NCBI RefSeq assembly: GCF_013366925.1
Contig: NZ_JAALDK010000001.1
Coordinates: 4,767,165-4,831,164 of the forward strand
Direction: 5' to 3'
Length of the DNA stretch: 64,000 nt
DNA from: Paraburkholderia youngii
GTDB taxonomy: Bacteria; Pseudomonadota; Gammaproteobacteria; Burkholderiales; Burkholderiaceae
Shown here piece after piece: positions 9,409 through 18,947 of this stretch. Within the stretch, counting starts at the first letter, position 1, and each line of letters begins with the position of its first letter. Under the pieces are notes generated by a model. That model did no database searches and was not told the DNA's origin. It saw only the letters and a program-made list of their open reading frames with translations. The position numbers and the translations under genes are program-made.

Positions 9409-10323
9409 ATGCCCGCAGCCCCCATCGAATTCCATCAGGTCAGGAAAAACTATGGCGAAAAAACAGTCGTCGACGGATTGTCGTTTCATGTGAACACCGG
9501 CGAATGCTTCGGGCTGCTTGGCCCCAACGGCGCCGGCAAGACCACGACGCTGCGCATGCTGCTCGGCATCGCGGCGCCCGACGCCGGCGCGATCCGCCTG
9601 TGCGGCGAACCGATCCCTGGCCGCGCGCGCCTCGCGCGCTCGCGCGTGGGCGTGGTGCCGCAGTTCGACAACCTCGATCCCGATTTCACCGTGCGTGAAA
9701 ATCTGCTCGTGTTCGGCCGCTACTTCGGTCTGAGCGCCGCGCAGTGTCGCGCGGCGGTGCCGGGTCTGCTCGAATTCGCCCGCCTCGAGAACAAGGCGGA
9801 CGCACGCGTGAGCGAACTATCGGGCGGCATGAAGCGGCGCCTCACGCTGGCGCGCGCGCTGATCAACGATCCCGACGTGCTGATCATGGACGAACCGACC
9901 ACCGGTCTCGACCCGCAAGCGCGCCATCTGATCTGGGAGCGACTGAGATCGCTGCTCGCGCGCGGCAAGACCATCCTGCTGACCACGCACTTCATGGAAG
10001 AAGCCGAACGGCTCTGTCATCGACTGTGCGTGATCGAGGAAGGACGCAAGATCGCAGAAGGCGCGCCGCGCGAGCTGATCGAGTCCGAGATCGGCTGCGA
10101 CGTGATCGAGATCTATGGTCCCGATCCGTTTGCATTGCGCGACGAACTCGCACCGCTCGCTGAGCGCACCGAGATCAGCGGCGAGACCCTGTTCTGTTAC
10201 GTGAACGACGCGCAGCCCGTGCATATGCGCCTGAAGCAGCGCGCGGATTTGCGCTATCTGCATCGGCCGGCGAATCTCGAAGATGTGTTTCTGCGGCTCA
10301 CCGGCCGCGAAATGCAGGACTGA
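9409..10323 (+). CDS. NodI-like ABC exporter ATPase
   Basis: This ATPase (304 residues) belongs to the drug/lipooligosaccharide exporter class (DRA/NodI). It shows Walker [10 protein letters not shown], signature [15 protein letters not shown], Walker [15 protein letters not shown] and the switch His of [13 protein letters not shown]. The C-terminus ([24 protein letters not shown]) is typical of NodI. The next gene, 19 bases on, is its NodJ-like permease. No nod genes are nearby, so the substrate is unknown and may be an amphiphilic lipid or drug. The ATG at 9409 is chosen by homology, since no strong ribosome-binding site is visible. Confidence 0.9.
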   Translation: MPAAPIEFHQVRKNYGEKTVVDGLSFHVNTGECFGLLGPNGAGKTTTLRMLLGIAAPDAGAIRLCGEPIPGRARLARSRVGVVPQFDNLDPDFTVRENLLVFGRYFGLSAAQCRAAVPGLLEFARLENKADARVSELSGGMKRRLTLARALINDPDVLIMDEPTTGLDPQARHLIWERLRSLLARGKTILLTTHFMEEAERLCHRLCVIEEGRKIAEGAPRELIESEIGCDVIEIYGPDPFALRDELAPLAERTEISGETLFCYVNDAQPVHMRLKQRADLRYLHRPANLEDVFLRLTGREMQD

Positions 10324-10342
10324 ACCCGCAGCGAGACACTTG

Positions 10343-11170
10343 ATGGACGCACGCACCTACGAAACCCACGACGGCACGCCATCGGCACAAGAGCCGTTCG
10401 GCGCCTTCCCCGCCAATGCCACGAACTGGATCGCGGTATGGCGCCGCAACTATCTGATGTGGAAGAAGCTCGCGATTGCGTCGATGTTCGGCAACCTCGC
10501 CGATCCGATGATCTATCTGTTCGGTCTCGGCTTGGGGCTCGGGCTGATGGTCGGGCACGTCGACGGCGTGTCGTATATCTCGTTCCTCGCGGCGGGCACG
10601 GTGGCGTCGAGCGTGATGATGTCGGCGAGCTTCGAGTCGATGTATTCGGGCTTTTCGCGCATGCACGTGCAGCGAACGTGGGAGGCGATCATGCATACGC
10701 CGCTCACGCTCGGCGATATCGTGCTCGGCGAGGTAGTGTGGGCAGCCAGCAAATCGGTGTTGTCGGGAGTGGCGATCATGCTGGTGGCGGGCGCGCTCGG
10801 CTATGCGAGTTTTCCGTCGATGCTGCCCGCGCTGCCGGTCATCGTGCTGGCCGGTCTCGCGTTCGCGAGCCTCGCGATGATCGTGACGGCGCTCGCGCCG
10901 TCGTACGACTTTTTCATGTTCTATCAGACGCTCGTGCTCACGCCGATGCTGCTGCTCTCCGGCGTGTTCTTTCCGATCTCGCAGCTGCCCGGCCCCGCTC
11001 AAGCGGTGACCGCCGCGCTGCCGCTCGCCAATGCGGTCGATCTGATGCGCCCGGCGATGCTCGGCCGGCCGATGGAGCACTCGGCGCTGCATGTGAGCGT
11101 ACTGGCCGCTTATGCAGTCGGCGGCTTTATCGTGTCGGCGATCCTGTTTCGGCGCCGCATGATGAAGTAA
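10343..11170 (+). CDS. NodJ-like ABC-2 exporter permease
   Basis: An ABC-2 type membrane subunit (275 residues) with about six transmembrane segments and the family hallmark [18 protein letters not shown] near the C-terminus. It partners the ATPase just upstream. Together they resemble NodIJ, which exports lipochitooligosaccharides in rhizobia. Similar pairs occur in non-nodulating Burkholderiales, so nodulation cannot be inferred here. The first ATG after the ATPase stop is used. Confidence 0.9.
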   Translation: MDARTYETHDGTPSAQEPFGAFPANATNWIAVWRRNYLMWKKLAIASMFGNLADPMIYLFGLGLGLGLMVGHVDGVSYISFLAAGTVASSVMMSASFESMYSGFSRMHVQRTWEAIMHTPLTLGDIVLGEVVWAASKSVLSGVAIMLVAGALGYASFPSMLPALPVIVLAGLAFASLAMIVTALAPSYDFFMFYQTLVLTPMLLLSGVFFPISQLPGPAQAVTAALPLANAVDLMRPAMLGRPMEHSALHVSVLAAYAVGGFIVSAILFRRRMMK

Positions 11171-11217
11171 GCCGAACGCGCCGGTGGTCGCTATGAGCGT
11201 TTGCTATCGTTGCGCGC

Positions 11218-11640
11218 TCAGTCCTCGTCGTCGGTCCACGGAATGTCGACGTCGGAGATGAACGCGACCGTCGCGAACGGGCCGCCCTCGTGACGCCCGA
11301 TCTTGCCATCGGCGCGCTGCCATTCGACCCGGAACACGGTGGCCGGATCGTCCGCGATCAGCCGCACCGTACGCAATTCGTCGGGATCGGCATCCTCGAC
11401 CGGACCGTCGAGCGAGATCAGCAGCGCCTGCGGCCACAGACCATCGGCGGGATCGTAAATCTTGTCGCCGTCGTGAATCAATGTGAAGGCTTCCACACCG
11501 ATGGTCGCCGACGCATCGACGATCATCTTGGCGAGCGCACGCAACAGCGCGGTCGCTCTCGCCGAATTTGCCTGGCGGATCGCGAGATCACCGCGCGTGA
11601 GCGCCTGCTCGAGTTTCGGATTGGTTTTCTGTTGCGCCAT
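11218..11640 (-). CDS. Hypothetical protein, 140 residues
   Basis: I do not recognise this protein. It begins with a helical segment (KLEQALTRGDLAIRQANSARATALLRALAKMI), followed by a mixed alpha/beta region with a very acidic C-terminus (DVDIPWTDDED). There is no signal peptide. Two upstream in-frame ATGs exist (one at 11682), but a TAGGA lies about 11 bases before the ATG at 11640. It converges with the ABC exporter gene, 47 bases away. Codon use looks like that of its neighbours. Confidence 0.6.
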   Translation of the reverse strand: MAQQKTNPKLEQALTRGDLAIRQANSARATALLRALAKMIVDASATIGVEAFTLIHDGDKIYDPADGLWPQALLISLDGPVEDADPDELRTVRLIADDPATVFRVEWQRADGKIGRHEGGPFATVAFISDVDIPWTDDED

Positions 11641-11921
11641 GGATGTGTTGGTCCTATCGCTCTGTTGTGGGCAACGCGCCATCGGGACGACGCGCCGCGT
11701 TTCTTTTTGGGTGCATCTATTGCCGCTTGTGTGCATCGCAGCATCGCGGGTTGCGCGGCCGGTCCGCGCTTCGACTGCCATTGTTCTGCCGTTTCCCCTG
11801 ATCGTGGCGCGCACCATCAGGGTCGTTTTCTCAGGGCCGTCCTTGCCGTCCACCACAGTTTAGGTCGTGATTTGGATTCCGGGAGAACATTTGCCGCTTA
11901 GTGCGTGGCATGTGTCGCATT

Positions 11922-12905
11922 TCATGCATCGGCTCGCGGGCGACGCGGCGTGCGCTTGCCGCGCCCTCGGTCCGCCTTCGAGGCCTGAGCCCCGGCCGGC
12001 TTCGGATCCGCGATCCGTGCGATCAGATGGTCGCGAAACGCCCGCACCGACGGCGGCAACTCGCGCCCCGCCATCGTCTGCACCTGGATACTGCGCTGGC
12101 GCATCTGCGGGTCGGTCAGCGGAATCACGACGAAGCCGTCGGCCGCATAGCGGTCGCGCACCGACAGCAGCCCCGTGAACATGATCGCGCCGGACTTCTG
12201 CGCATAGCGATAACTCGCGCCGCTGTTGTTGCAGATAAGGTCCGGCTCGAGCAGGATGCCTTCGAGCGCGCAGGTGATGTCGATCAACTGGCGAAGCGTG
12301 GTGCCGGTCTCCGACAACACCAGCGGATAACGGCTCACCTCGGCGAGCGACAGCTTCGCGCGCGCCGCGAGCGGATGATCGACACGCACCAGCACGAACA
12401 CCGGCGCGCGCTCGGTGTGCTCGACCTTGACGCCCTTCTCCGGCGCGAGGCTGAACGACAACGCGATGTCGACGTCACCGTCGCGCACATGCCGGGTCGC
12501 GTCGGCCGGCGACATCACGGTCAACGTGAAATCGATGCCGGGATGCTCGGCGCGGAAATCCGCGATCGCGGCGGGCAGGAAGTCGACCGCGAAGCCCTCG
12601 GCGGTCGCGATCTTGATCCGGCTGCCGTGCAGGCTAGCGAGACCGCTGAGCTCCTTCATCACGTGCTCGGCTTCCAGCAGGCTGCGTTGTGCGTACGCGA
12701 GCAGCCGCTCGCCCGCCTCGGACAGCGCCATGCCGCGCGGACGCCGCTCGAATAGCGTGACGCCGAGTTCGCTCTCGAGCCGCGCGATCTGCCGGCTGAG
12801 CGCCGATACCGCGACATGCAGCCGTTCGGACGCGTCGCTCAGCGAGCCGCTGCGCGCGACTTCGACGAAATAACGCAACGCGATGCCATGCAGTGAACGT
12901 GCCAT
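11922..12905 (-). CDS. LysR-family transcriptional regulator
   Basis: A 327-residue LysR protein. An N-terminal helix-turn-helix (GSLSDASERLHVAVSALSRQ, about 19-38) is followed by an effector-binding domain (about 90-295) and a basic tail rich in Arg, Lys and Pro. It is divergent from an M20 peptidase gene, with 208 bases between them, the classic arrangement in which a LysR protein controls the divergent gene. The effector is unknown, but a dipeptide or N-acyl amino acid would fit the neighbour. Confidence 0.88.
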   Translation of the reverse strand: MARSLHGIALRYFVEVARSGSLSDASERLHVAVSALSRQIARLESELGVTLFERRPRGMALSEAGERLLAYAQRSLLEAEHVMKELSGLASLHGSRIKIATAEGFAVDFLPAAIADFRAEHPGIDFTLTVMSPADATRHVRDGDVDIALSFSLAPEKGVKVEHTERAPVFVLVRVDHPLAARAKLSLAEVSRYPLVLSETGTTLRQLIDITCALEGILLEPDLICNNSGASYRYAQKSGAIMFTGLLSVRDRYAADGFVVIPLTDPQMRQRSIQVQTMAGRELPPSVRAFRDHLIARIADPKPAGAQASKADRGRGKRTPRRPRADA

Positions 12906-13113
12906 CCGGGACGCCTCGATCGAATCGGTTGCAACGGTGCGATGACGCTTTGCCTTTGCGGCAATGCAAGCTTCGAAACATGATCATTGTGACAAAAATG
13001 ACGCGCTTCTAGAATCGATCGCAATGAGATCGCGGACAAATCGCCCGAAGACCCTGCCATCGGGCCGCGGCCCTCTGCCCGCCTCGCCCATCCCCCGCAT
13101 TGGAGACACCGAC

Positions 13114-14538
13114 ATGAGCCGCCACCAGGCCATCGAGCTTGCCACCCGGCACTTCGAATCCGGCGCTTTTCTCACCGACCTGAACCGCCGCGTCGGTATT
13201 CGCACCGAAAGCCAGGAAAGCGATCGCGGCGCGCTGCTGCGGTCTTATCTGACCAACGAAATCCAGCCCGCAGCGGAGCGCCTCGGCTTCAGCACGCGCA
13301 TCGTCGATAACCCGGTCGACGGTTTCGGTCCGTTCCTGATCGCGAACCGTCACGAAGGCGATCATCTGCCGACCGTGCTGATCTACGGCCACGGCGACGT
13401 CGTGCGCGGCTACGACAGCCAGTGGCGCGCGCCGCTGACGCCGTGGGCGGTGACCATCGAAGGCGAGCGCTGGTTCGGTCGCGGCACCGCCGACAACAAA
13501 GGCCAGCACTCGATCAACCTCGCCGCGCTCGCGTGCACGCTCGCCGCGCGCGACGGCAAACTCGGCTTCAACACGAAGCTGCTGATCGAAATGGGCGAGG
13601 AAACCGGCTCGCCGGGGCTCGATGCGATCTGCCGCGCGCACCGCGACGAACTCGCCGCCGACGTGCTGATCGCCTCCGACGGCCCGCGTCTCGCCGCGCG
13701 TCGTCCGACCGTGTTTCTCGGCTCGCGCGGCGCGGTCAATTTCAAGCTGTCGCTGAACCTGCGCGACGGCGCGCATCACTCGGGCAACTGGGGCGGCCTG
13801 TTGCGCAATCCGGCGACGGTGCTCGCCAACGCGCTCGCGAGTCTCGTCGATGCGCGCGGCGTGATCGCAGTCGACGGCCTGCGTCCGCCGCCGATCCCGG
13901 AGGCCGTGCGCCGCGCGCTTGCCGACATCACGGTGGGCGACGGTCCTGGCGACCCCACCGTCGACGACAACTGGGGCGAGCCGGGGCTTTCGGCGCCCGA
14001 GCGCGTGTTCGGCTGGAACAGCTTCGAAGTGCTGGCCTTCAAGGCGGGCAATCCGGAGAACCCGGTCAACGCGATTCCGCCGTCGGCGTTCGCGGTCTGC
14101 CAGTTGCGTTTCGTGGTCGGCACGGATTGGGAAAATCTCGGCAAGCATCTGCGCGCGCATCTCGATGCGCACGGCTTTCAGCTGGTCGAAATCGACGTCG
14201 AACGCGGCGCACCGGCCACACGACTCGATCCCGACGATCCGTGGGTCACATGGGCGCGAGCGTCGCTCGAAGCGACCACCGGCAAGAAGACCGCGCTGCT
14301 GCCGAATCTCGGCGGCACGCTGCCGAACGAGGTATTCGCCGACACGCTCGGTCTGCCGACGATCTGGGTGCCGCATTCTTATCCGGCCTGCTCGCAGCAT
14401 GCGCCGAACGAGCACCTTCTAGGCCCGGTGGTGCGTGAGGGCCTGCAGATGATGGCGGGACTGTTCTGGGATCTCGGCGAGAATTCGCCGCTTGCGGCGA
14501 AGCGCGAGGAAGTGGATGCGGCAAAGGCCGCGACTTGA
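13114..14538 (+). CDS. M20-family metallopeptidase
   Basis: A 474-residue di-zinc hydrolase of the ArgE/DapE/carboxypeptidase family. Metal and catalytic motifs are in order: YGHGDVV (His and Asp), RGTADNKGQ (bridging Asp), and EMGEETGSPG (general-base Glu and metal Glu), with a late His in PHSYPACSQHAP. A dimerisation domain lies between. It probably cleaves a dipeptide or deacylates an N-acyl amino acid. GGAGA eight bases before the ATG at 13114 sets the start. The 50 further codons upstream lack a ribosome-binding site. Control by the divergent LysR gene is likely. Confidence 0.88.
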   Translation: MSRHQAIELATRHFESGAFLTDLNRRVGIRTESQESDRGALLRSYLTNEIQPAAERLGFSTRIVDNPVDGFGPFLIANRHEGDHLPTVLIYGHGDVVRGYDSQWRAPLTPWAVTIEGERWFGRGTADNKGQHSINLAALACTLAARDGKLGFNTKLLIEMGEETGSPGLDAICRAHRDELAADVLIASDGPRLAARRPTVFLGSRGAVNFKLSLNLRDGAHHSGNWGGLLRNPATVLANALASLVDARGVIAVDGLRPPPIPEAVRRALADITVGDGPGDPTVDDNWGEPGLSAPERVFGWNSFEVLAFKAGNPENPVNAIPPSAFAVCQLRFVVGTDWENLGKHLRAHLDAHGFQLVEIDVERGAPATRLDPDDPWVTWARASLEATTGKKTALLPNLGGTLPNEVFADTLGLPTIWVPHSYPACSQHAPNEHLLGPVVREGLQMMAGLFWDLGENSPLAAKREEVDAAKAAT

Positions 14539-14579
14539 GTTCGGCTCGCGCCGATTGATTCGCGGTGCCTGCCGCGGCC

Positions 14580-14600
14580 GCCCCGGCATTCTACCGGGGC
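14580..14600. terminator. Hairpin between convergent genes
   Basis: Perfect arms GCCCCGG and CCGGGGC flank a seven-base loop, 41 bases after the M20 peptidase stop and 40 bases after the aldo/keto reductase stop on the other strand. There is no T-run, so this is a possible bidirectional terminator or 3'-end hairpin. Confidence 0.5.
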
Positions 14601-14639
14601 GACCGAGGCAAGCGCGTCGCGCTTACCGCGGCACCGACA

Positions 14640-15692
14640 TCAAGGCGCGGGATTCGGCTGCAGCTCGTGCAGCTTGTCGATTTCCGCAAGCACTTCCGGC
14701 GACAGCTTGACGTCCGCGCTCGCGATGTTTTCCTTCAACTGCTCGAGCGACGTCGCGCCGATCAGATTGCTGGTAACGAACGGTCGGCTGTTGACGAACG
14801 CGAGCGCGAATTGCGCGGGCGACATGCCGTGGCGCTTCGCGAGCTCGACATAACGGGTGGTGGCCTGAACGGCTTGCGGCTTGCTGTAGCGCGCGAAGCG
14901 CTCGAACAGCGTGATGCGTGCGCCGACCGGACGTGCGCCGCCTTCGTACTTGCCCGACAGCCAGCCGAACGCGAGCGGCGAGTACGCGAGCAGACCGATG
15001 TTGTCGCGATGCGCGTACTCGGACAGACCCGCTTCGTACGTGCGGTTCAACAGGCTGTACGGATTCTGGATGCTGACGATGCGTGGCAAGCCGAGCTTTT
15101 CGGCCGCGCGCAGAAACTGCGCGACACCCCACGGCGTTTCGTTCGACACGCCGACATGGCGCACCTTGCCAGCCTTCACGAATTCGGCGAGCACAGTCAG
15201 CGTTTCCTCGATCGGCACCGTGTACGCGTCGTCGACCCACGGATATGACGGACGGCCGAAGGTCATCGTGCTGCGATCGGGCCAATGCAGCTGATACAGA
15301 TCGACGTAGTCCGTTTGCAGACGTTTGAGGCTGTCGTTGAGCGCCTCGGTCAGGTTCTTGCGGTCGAACTGGTTGCCTTCGCCGCGAATATGACGCGGAT
15401 TGTGCGGCTGACGCGCGGGACCCGCGATCTTGGTGGCGAGCACGATCTTCTCGCGCGCGCTCTTGTGCTGCGCGAGCCACGTGCCGATGTAGCGCTCCGT
15501 CGAACCTTGCGTTTCGGCGCGCGGCGGCACCGGATACATTTCGGCGGTGTCGATCAGGTTCACGCCGTGATCGAGCGCGTAGTCGATCTGCGCGTGCGCT
15601 TCCTGCTCGGTGTTCTGCTCGCCCCACGTCATCGTGCCGAGACCAATCAGGCTGACCTGCACGTCGGAGTCGCCGAGTCTGCGGTATTCCAT
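14640..15692 (-). CDS. Aldo/keto reductase, Tas-like
   Basis: An NADPH-dependent TIM-barrel reductase of 350 residues. The catalytic tetrad is visible: Asp48 and Tyr53 in LIDTAEMYP, a Lys in IVLATKIAG and a His in YQLHWPDRS. A C-terminal NADPH-binding stretch follows (SNLIGATSLEQLKENIASAD). Length and the long loop after Tyr53 resemble the Tas/YajO branch of the family. The substrate is unknown. It stands alone, convergent with the M20 peptidase gene. Confidence 0.9.
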   Translation of the reverse strand: MEYRRLGDSDVQVSLIGLGTMTWGEQNTEQEAHAQIDYALDHGVNLIDTAEMYPVPPRAETQGSTERYIGTWLAQHKSAREKIVLATKIAGPARQPHNPRHIRGEGNQFDRKNLTEALNDSLKRLQTDYVDLYQLHWPDRSTMTFGRPSYPWVDDAYTVPIEETLTVLAEFVKAGKVRHVGVSNETPWGVAQFLRAAEKLGLPRIVSIQNPYSLLNRTYEAGLSEYAHRDNIGLLAYSPLAFGWLSGKYEGGARPVGARITLFERFARYSKPQAVQATTRYVELAKRHGMSPAQFALAFVNSRPFVTSNLIGATSLEQLKENIASADVKLSPEVLAEIDKLHELQPNPAP

Positions 15693-15861
15693 CTAACTTG
15701 TCCTGTTGAAGAGATGAACGGAAAGCGCAGACGTTACCACGCCGGCGCATTACCTGCAGCAAGGCTAGAATGCGGGGCCATGCGTTGCTGCGCGCCGCCT
15801 GGCGATTTGCGTAGTACACGCTTTGCGCTCATGAGGCGCGCTTCATCATGACTTCGTTGCC

Positions 15862-16089
15862 ATGAATCACGAACACCTCGAATTGCTGGTCACGCGCGTG
15901 ATGCCCTACGGGAAATATAAAGGCCGCGTGATCGCCGACCTGCCCGGCCACTATTTGAACTGGTTCGCGAGCCAGGGCTTTCCGCCCGGCGAGATCGGCC
16001 GGCTGCTCGCGTTGATGCACGAGATCGATCACAACGGTTTGAAACCGCTGCTCGATCCCTTGCGCAAACCGAAGCCCAACGAGCGTTGA
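15862..16089 (+). CDS. DUF3820-family small protein
   Basis: A 75-residue protein with the DUF3820 pattern: MPYGKYKGRVIADLP, then HYLNWFASQGFPPGEIGRLLALMHEI. The family is widespread in proteobacteria, has no established biochemical activity, and is annotated in places as a putative virulence regulator. The Gly/Lys-rich first motif resembles the exonuclease-associated DUF3820 module. It stands alone between divergent and unrelated genes. Confidence 0.8.
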   Translation: MNHEHLELLVTRVMPYGKYKGRVIADLPGHYLNWFASQGFPPGEIGRLLALMHEIDHNGLKPLLDPLRKPKPNER

Positions 16090-16331
16090 GACCGTCTCCG
16101 TGAAAGCGTTGCCAAGCCCGCCGAAAGTCGCGGCGCAGGCAGGCCGCAAGCAATGTCGGGCAGTCCGAATTCAGACAGGTTTTTTCCTTGCGGATCGCGA
16201 TTGCATGGCCTTTAATCGGCTTAGGTCGTCGCGCTGTGGAACGTCGATAGTGAAGTGGTTCAGTCGTCGTTCACTCCACTGTTTCTTGTGTTCCGGCGCC
16301 GTGCGATCCCCCCGCCTTCGTGACTGCCTGT

Positions 16332-16583
16332 ATGTCCATGTCGCAATTCAATCTGTCCGCGTTGCTCGACTTCATCGGTCACGATCTGTCGCCGGTGCAT
16401 GCGGTCATCCTGTTCTTCGTGATCGGCTACGTCGTGGTCGGACTACCCGTGCATTTCCGCCAGGGCGCGGCCTCGCGAGACGTGTGGGGCACGGCCGCCG
16501 GCGTGACGATGGCGGCGATCTACGCGGCGTTCATTGCCGGCGTGTACCCGTGGCTGCATCATGTGTCGGTGATCGCGCATTGA
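16332..16583 (+). CDS. Small membrane protein
   Basis: About 83 residues with two hydrophobic segments (VHAVILFFVIGYVVVGLPV and GVTMAAIYAAFIAGVYPWL), so probably a small inner-membrane protein with both ends on the same side. No family recognised. Three possible starts exist (GTG 16320, ATG 16332, ATG 16338), and no ribosome-binding site clearly decides. The 3' end overlaps the remnant gene on the other strand by 25 bases. Confidence 0.55.
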   Translation: MSMSQFNLSALLDFIGHDLSPVHAVILFFVIGYVVVGLPVHFRQGAASRDVWGTAAGVTMAAIYAAFIAGVYPWLHHVSVIAH

Positions 16584-16900
16584 GCGCCCGCCGCCGCCAG
16601 CTCGGGACCGAAGCCTTCCCATAGCTGTTCGAGCAATTCGCGTCGCGGCTGCCAACGCCGCATCGACGTGCGATACAACGGCCGGCGCACCTGCGCAGAA
16701 CTCGCGGCACTCACAGGCCGCGTCGTCTCGTGAAATGGGAGGAGGCAACGTTCGTCCCACTCGAGTCCGCGATGCGCGAGCATGCGACGCACGTTCGGTT
16801 CGAAATCGTCGACCAGTTCCTCGTATTCGATCTCGAGCCTCATGCCCGGGGGAAGAACGCGCCGTTAGTGGGCCATCAACTGATCGTAGGCGCGGTGACA
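16559..16900 (-). pseudogene. Remnant of a sulfotransferase gene (C-terminal part)
   Basis: The minus strand encodes a recognisable sulfotransferase C-terminus: EIEYEELVDDFEPNVRRML, GLEWDERCLLPFHETTRPV and AQVRRPLYRTS, the pattern seen at the end of TPR-linked sulfotransferases. Just upstream the same frame reads HRAYDQLMAH and then a TAA stop (16866-16868), where the family usually has Trp followed by Arg. Further upstream the similarity (ALGADYL) moves to another frame, so at least one frameshift and one stop break it. The N-terminal PAPS-binding half is missing. An intact 94-residue frame (16559-16843) could still be translated. Confidence 0.7.
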
Positions 16901-17255
16901 GATAGTCCGCGCCGAGAGCACTCCACTGCGCCGCGCCCGCTTTGTTCAGCATCTCGACGTCGATCCGCAGCGGATCGTCTGCGTCGCATCGCTTGCGACT
17001 CAAAAGACGAATCGTCCGACGGAAATTTGCAGCGATGCCCTTGAGTAACGTTTCGAATGGTTAACGAAGTGTTACCGCAGCGCCGCTCGGTAAGACGCGA
17101 GAAGATCGGCGGAAAGGTCGAGCGTCGCGGCAACGGCTCGCACAGTCGAAGCCTCGAGCGCACAGCACCGCGCCGACGCTGGTAACGCTCGGACACAAAC
17201 GCGGCCGAACTCCGTTGCGCGCGGTTTTTCTGAGGTTTACGTGAAGGAGAAAATC
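16901..17255. other. Intergenic region after the sulfotransferase remnant
   Basis: These 355 bases hold no convincing gene. The first part may contain further decayed sulfotransferase sequence on the minus strand. The last part must carry the promoter of the lipoprotein gene at 17256. Confidence 0.45.
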
Positions 17256-17588
17256 GTGACCAGGCTCATTGCATCGATGACGCTGCTAGCGGCCGTGGCA
17301 GCGAGCATCACTGGATGCGCCGTCGCGCCGCCAGCGGACTACGGCTATGCGCAACCCTATTATCCCTACGCGTACGGACCGCCTTACTACGGGCCGGTGT
17401 ACGGCTCGATTGGTTTCTACGGCGGTTTTGGCGGGCCGTGCTGCTATTACGGCCATGGCTATTGGCACGGTCGCGGCGGATGGCATTGGCACGGTCGCGG
17501 CGGATGGCACGGGGGCGGATTCGGCGGCATGCACGGCGGCGGCAGCGCGTGGACCGGCGGTGGCGGGATGGGGGGACATGGACACTGA
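17256..17588 (+). CDS. Gly/His/Tyr-rich small lipoprotein
   Basis: A 110-residue secreted protein. It has a lipoprotein signal with lipobox ITGC near residue 21, then a Tyr/Pro-rich segment (YAQPYYPYAYGPPYYG) and a Gly/His/Trp-rich tail. The His-rich tail might bind metal ions, which is inference. AAGGAG six bases before the GTG at 17256 decides the start. The frame is open from 17241, but that codon overlaps the ribosome-binding site. Part of the tail comes from a perfect 24-bp tandem repeat. Confidence 0.72.
   Translation: MTRLIASMTLLAAVAASITGCAVAPPADYGYAQPYYPYAYGPPYYGPVYGSIGFYGGFGGPCCYYGHGYWHGRGGWHWHGRGGWHGGGFGGMHGGGSAWTGGGGMGGHGH
17461..17508 (+). repeat. Perfect 24-bp tandem repeat inside the lipoprotein gene
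   Basis: Two identical 24-base units (17461-17484 and 17485-17508) encode two copies of an eight-residue unit of Trp, His, Gly and Arg. Perfect identity at the DNA level points to a recent duplication and possible length variation between strains. Confidence 0.9.
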
Positions 17589-17729
17589 GGCATTCAGGCA
17601 TTGAGGCCTTGATGCATCGACGAATCGGTGCCCGCCTCCGTCGCGACAGTGACACGGCCTCAGCGCGCCCGGCGCTTTCTGGCCTTGCGGTAAAATTATC
17701 GTTTTGATTCAAGCCCGCTCGGCCGTTCC

Positions 17730-18731
17730 ATGTCTTTACCCCGCACTCCCAGCCCCCGCCGCGTGTCCGTCGCCCCGATGATGGACTGGACGGATCGTCA
17801 TTGCCGCTCGCTGCATCGAATGATTTCGCGCCATACGTGGCTTTACACGGAAATGGTGACGACCGGTGCGCTGCTGCACGGCGACGTGCCGCGCCATCTC
17901 GCGTTCACGCCCGACGAAGCGCCGGTCGCGCTGCAACTCGGCGGCAGCGAGCCCGACGATCTCGCGCGTTCGGCAAAGCTCGGCGAGCAATGGGGCTATG
18001 ACGAAATCAACCTGAATTGCGGCTGCCCGTCCGAGCGCGTGCAACGCGGCGCGTTCGGCGCATGCCTGATGAACGAGCCGCAACTCGTCGCCGATTGCGT
18101 GAAGGCGATGCGCGACGTCGTATCGGTGCCGGTCACGGTCAAACACCGCATCGGCGTCGATACGGTCGAGGAATACGGCTTCGTCCGCGATTTCGTCGGC
18201 ACGATCGCGCAAGCCGGCTGCGACGTGTTCATCGTTCATGCGCGCAACGCGATCCTGAAGGGCTTGAGCCCGAAGGAAAACCGCGAGATTCCGCCGCTCA
18301 AGTACGACTACGCGTATCAGCTGAAGCGCGATTTTCCGCAGTTGGAGATCATCATCAATGGCGGCATCAAGACGCTCGACGAAGTCGACACGCATCTTCA
18401 GCACGTCGACGGCGTGATGCTCGGGCGCGAGGCGTATCACAACCCGTACTTGCTCGCCGATGTCGACGCGCGCTTCTATGGGGCAACGCATGCGCCGCTG
18501 ACGCGCGATCAGGTCGAAGCGAAACTGATCGAGTATTGCGCGACCGAAATGGCGCGCGGCACCTATCTCGGCGCGATCACACGCCATGCGCTCGGGCTGT
18601 ATCGCGGCGAAGCTGGCGCGCGCGGTTGGCGTCGAGTTTTGTCCGACAGCAAGCGGCTTGCGGCCCGCGATCTGACCATCTTCGACGAAGCGAGACAGCA
18701 TCTGCGCGAGCCCCTCGAAATTTTTGAATAA
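17730..18731 (+). CDS. dusA: tRNA-dihydrouridine synthase A
   Basis: An FMN enzyme that reduces U20/U20a in the tRNA D-loop. The 333 residues start with the FMN-binding motif RVSVAPMMDWTD. The catalytic Cys99 lies in NLNCGCPSERVQ, and GVMLGREAYHNPYLL lies in the phosphate-binding region. The DusA hallmark ending with a helical tRNA-binding domain (LGLYRGEAGARGWRRVLS) is present. A tRNA-His gene follows 88 bases later on the same strand. Confidence 0.95.
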   Translation: MSLPRTPSPRRVSVAPMMDWTDRHCRSLHRMISRHTWLYTEMVTTGALLHGDVPRHLAFTPDEAPVALQLGGSEPDDLARSAKLGEQWGYDEINLNCGCPSERVQRGAFGACLMNEPQLVADCVKAMRDVVSVPVTVKHRIGVDTVEEYGFVRDFVGTIAQAGCDVFIVHARNAILKGLSPKENREIPPLKYDYAYQLKRDFPQLEIIINGGIKTLDEVDTHLQHVDGVMLGREAYHNPYLLADVDARFYGATHAPLTRDQVEAKLIEYCATEMARGTYLGAITRHALGLYRGEAGARGWRRVLSDSKRLAARDLTIFDEARQHLREPLEIFE

Positions 18732-18819
18732 AGGACTAGGCAAAGCCAGATCTAGTCCCTATAATCTCGTTTCTTCGTCGGCGAGACAGGTTTTTAAAGC
18801 AAGTCAAGCGGATGTTAGT

Positions 18820-18896
18820 GGTGGCTGTAGCTCAGTTGGTAGAGTCCAGGATTGTGATTCCTGTCGTCGTGGGTTCGAGTCCCATCAGCCACCCCA
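18820..18896 (+). tRNA. tRNA-His (GTG anticodon)
   Basis: The cloverleaf is complete. Acceptor arms are GTGGCTG (from 18821) and CAGCCAC (to 18892), and the anticodon stem is CAGGA/TCCTG with loop TTGTGAT and anticodon GTG at 18854-18856. The discriminator is C and CCA is encoded (18894-18896). G at 18820 supplies the extra 5' G-1 typical of tRNA-His. Confidence 0.97.
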
Positions 18897-18909
18897 AAGA
18901 ATTCAAGCA

Positions 18910-18947
18910 AACGGCGTTGTGAGCAATCACAACGCCGTTTTCGTTTT
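18910..18947 (+). terminator. Rho-independent terminator after tRNA-His
   Basis: Perfect 13-base arms AACGGCGTTGTGA and TCACAACGCCGTT surround a four-base loop and are followed by TTCGTTTT. The position, 13 bases after the tRNA, fits termination of its transcript. Confidence 0.9.
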
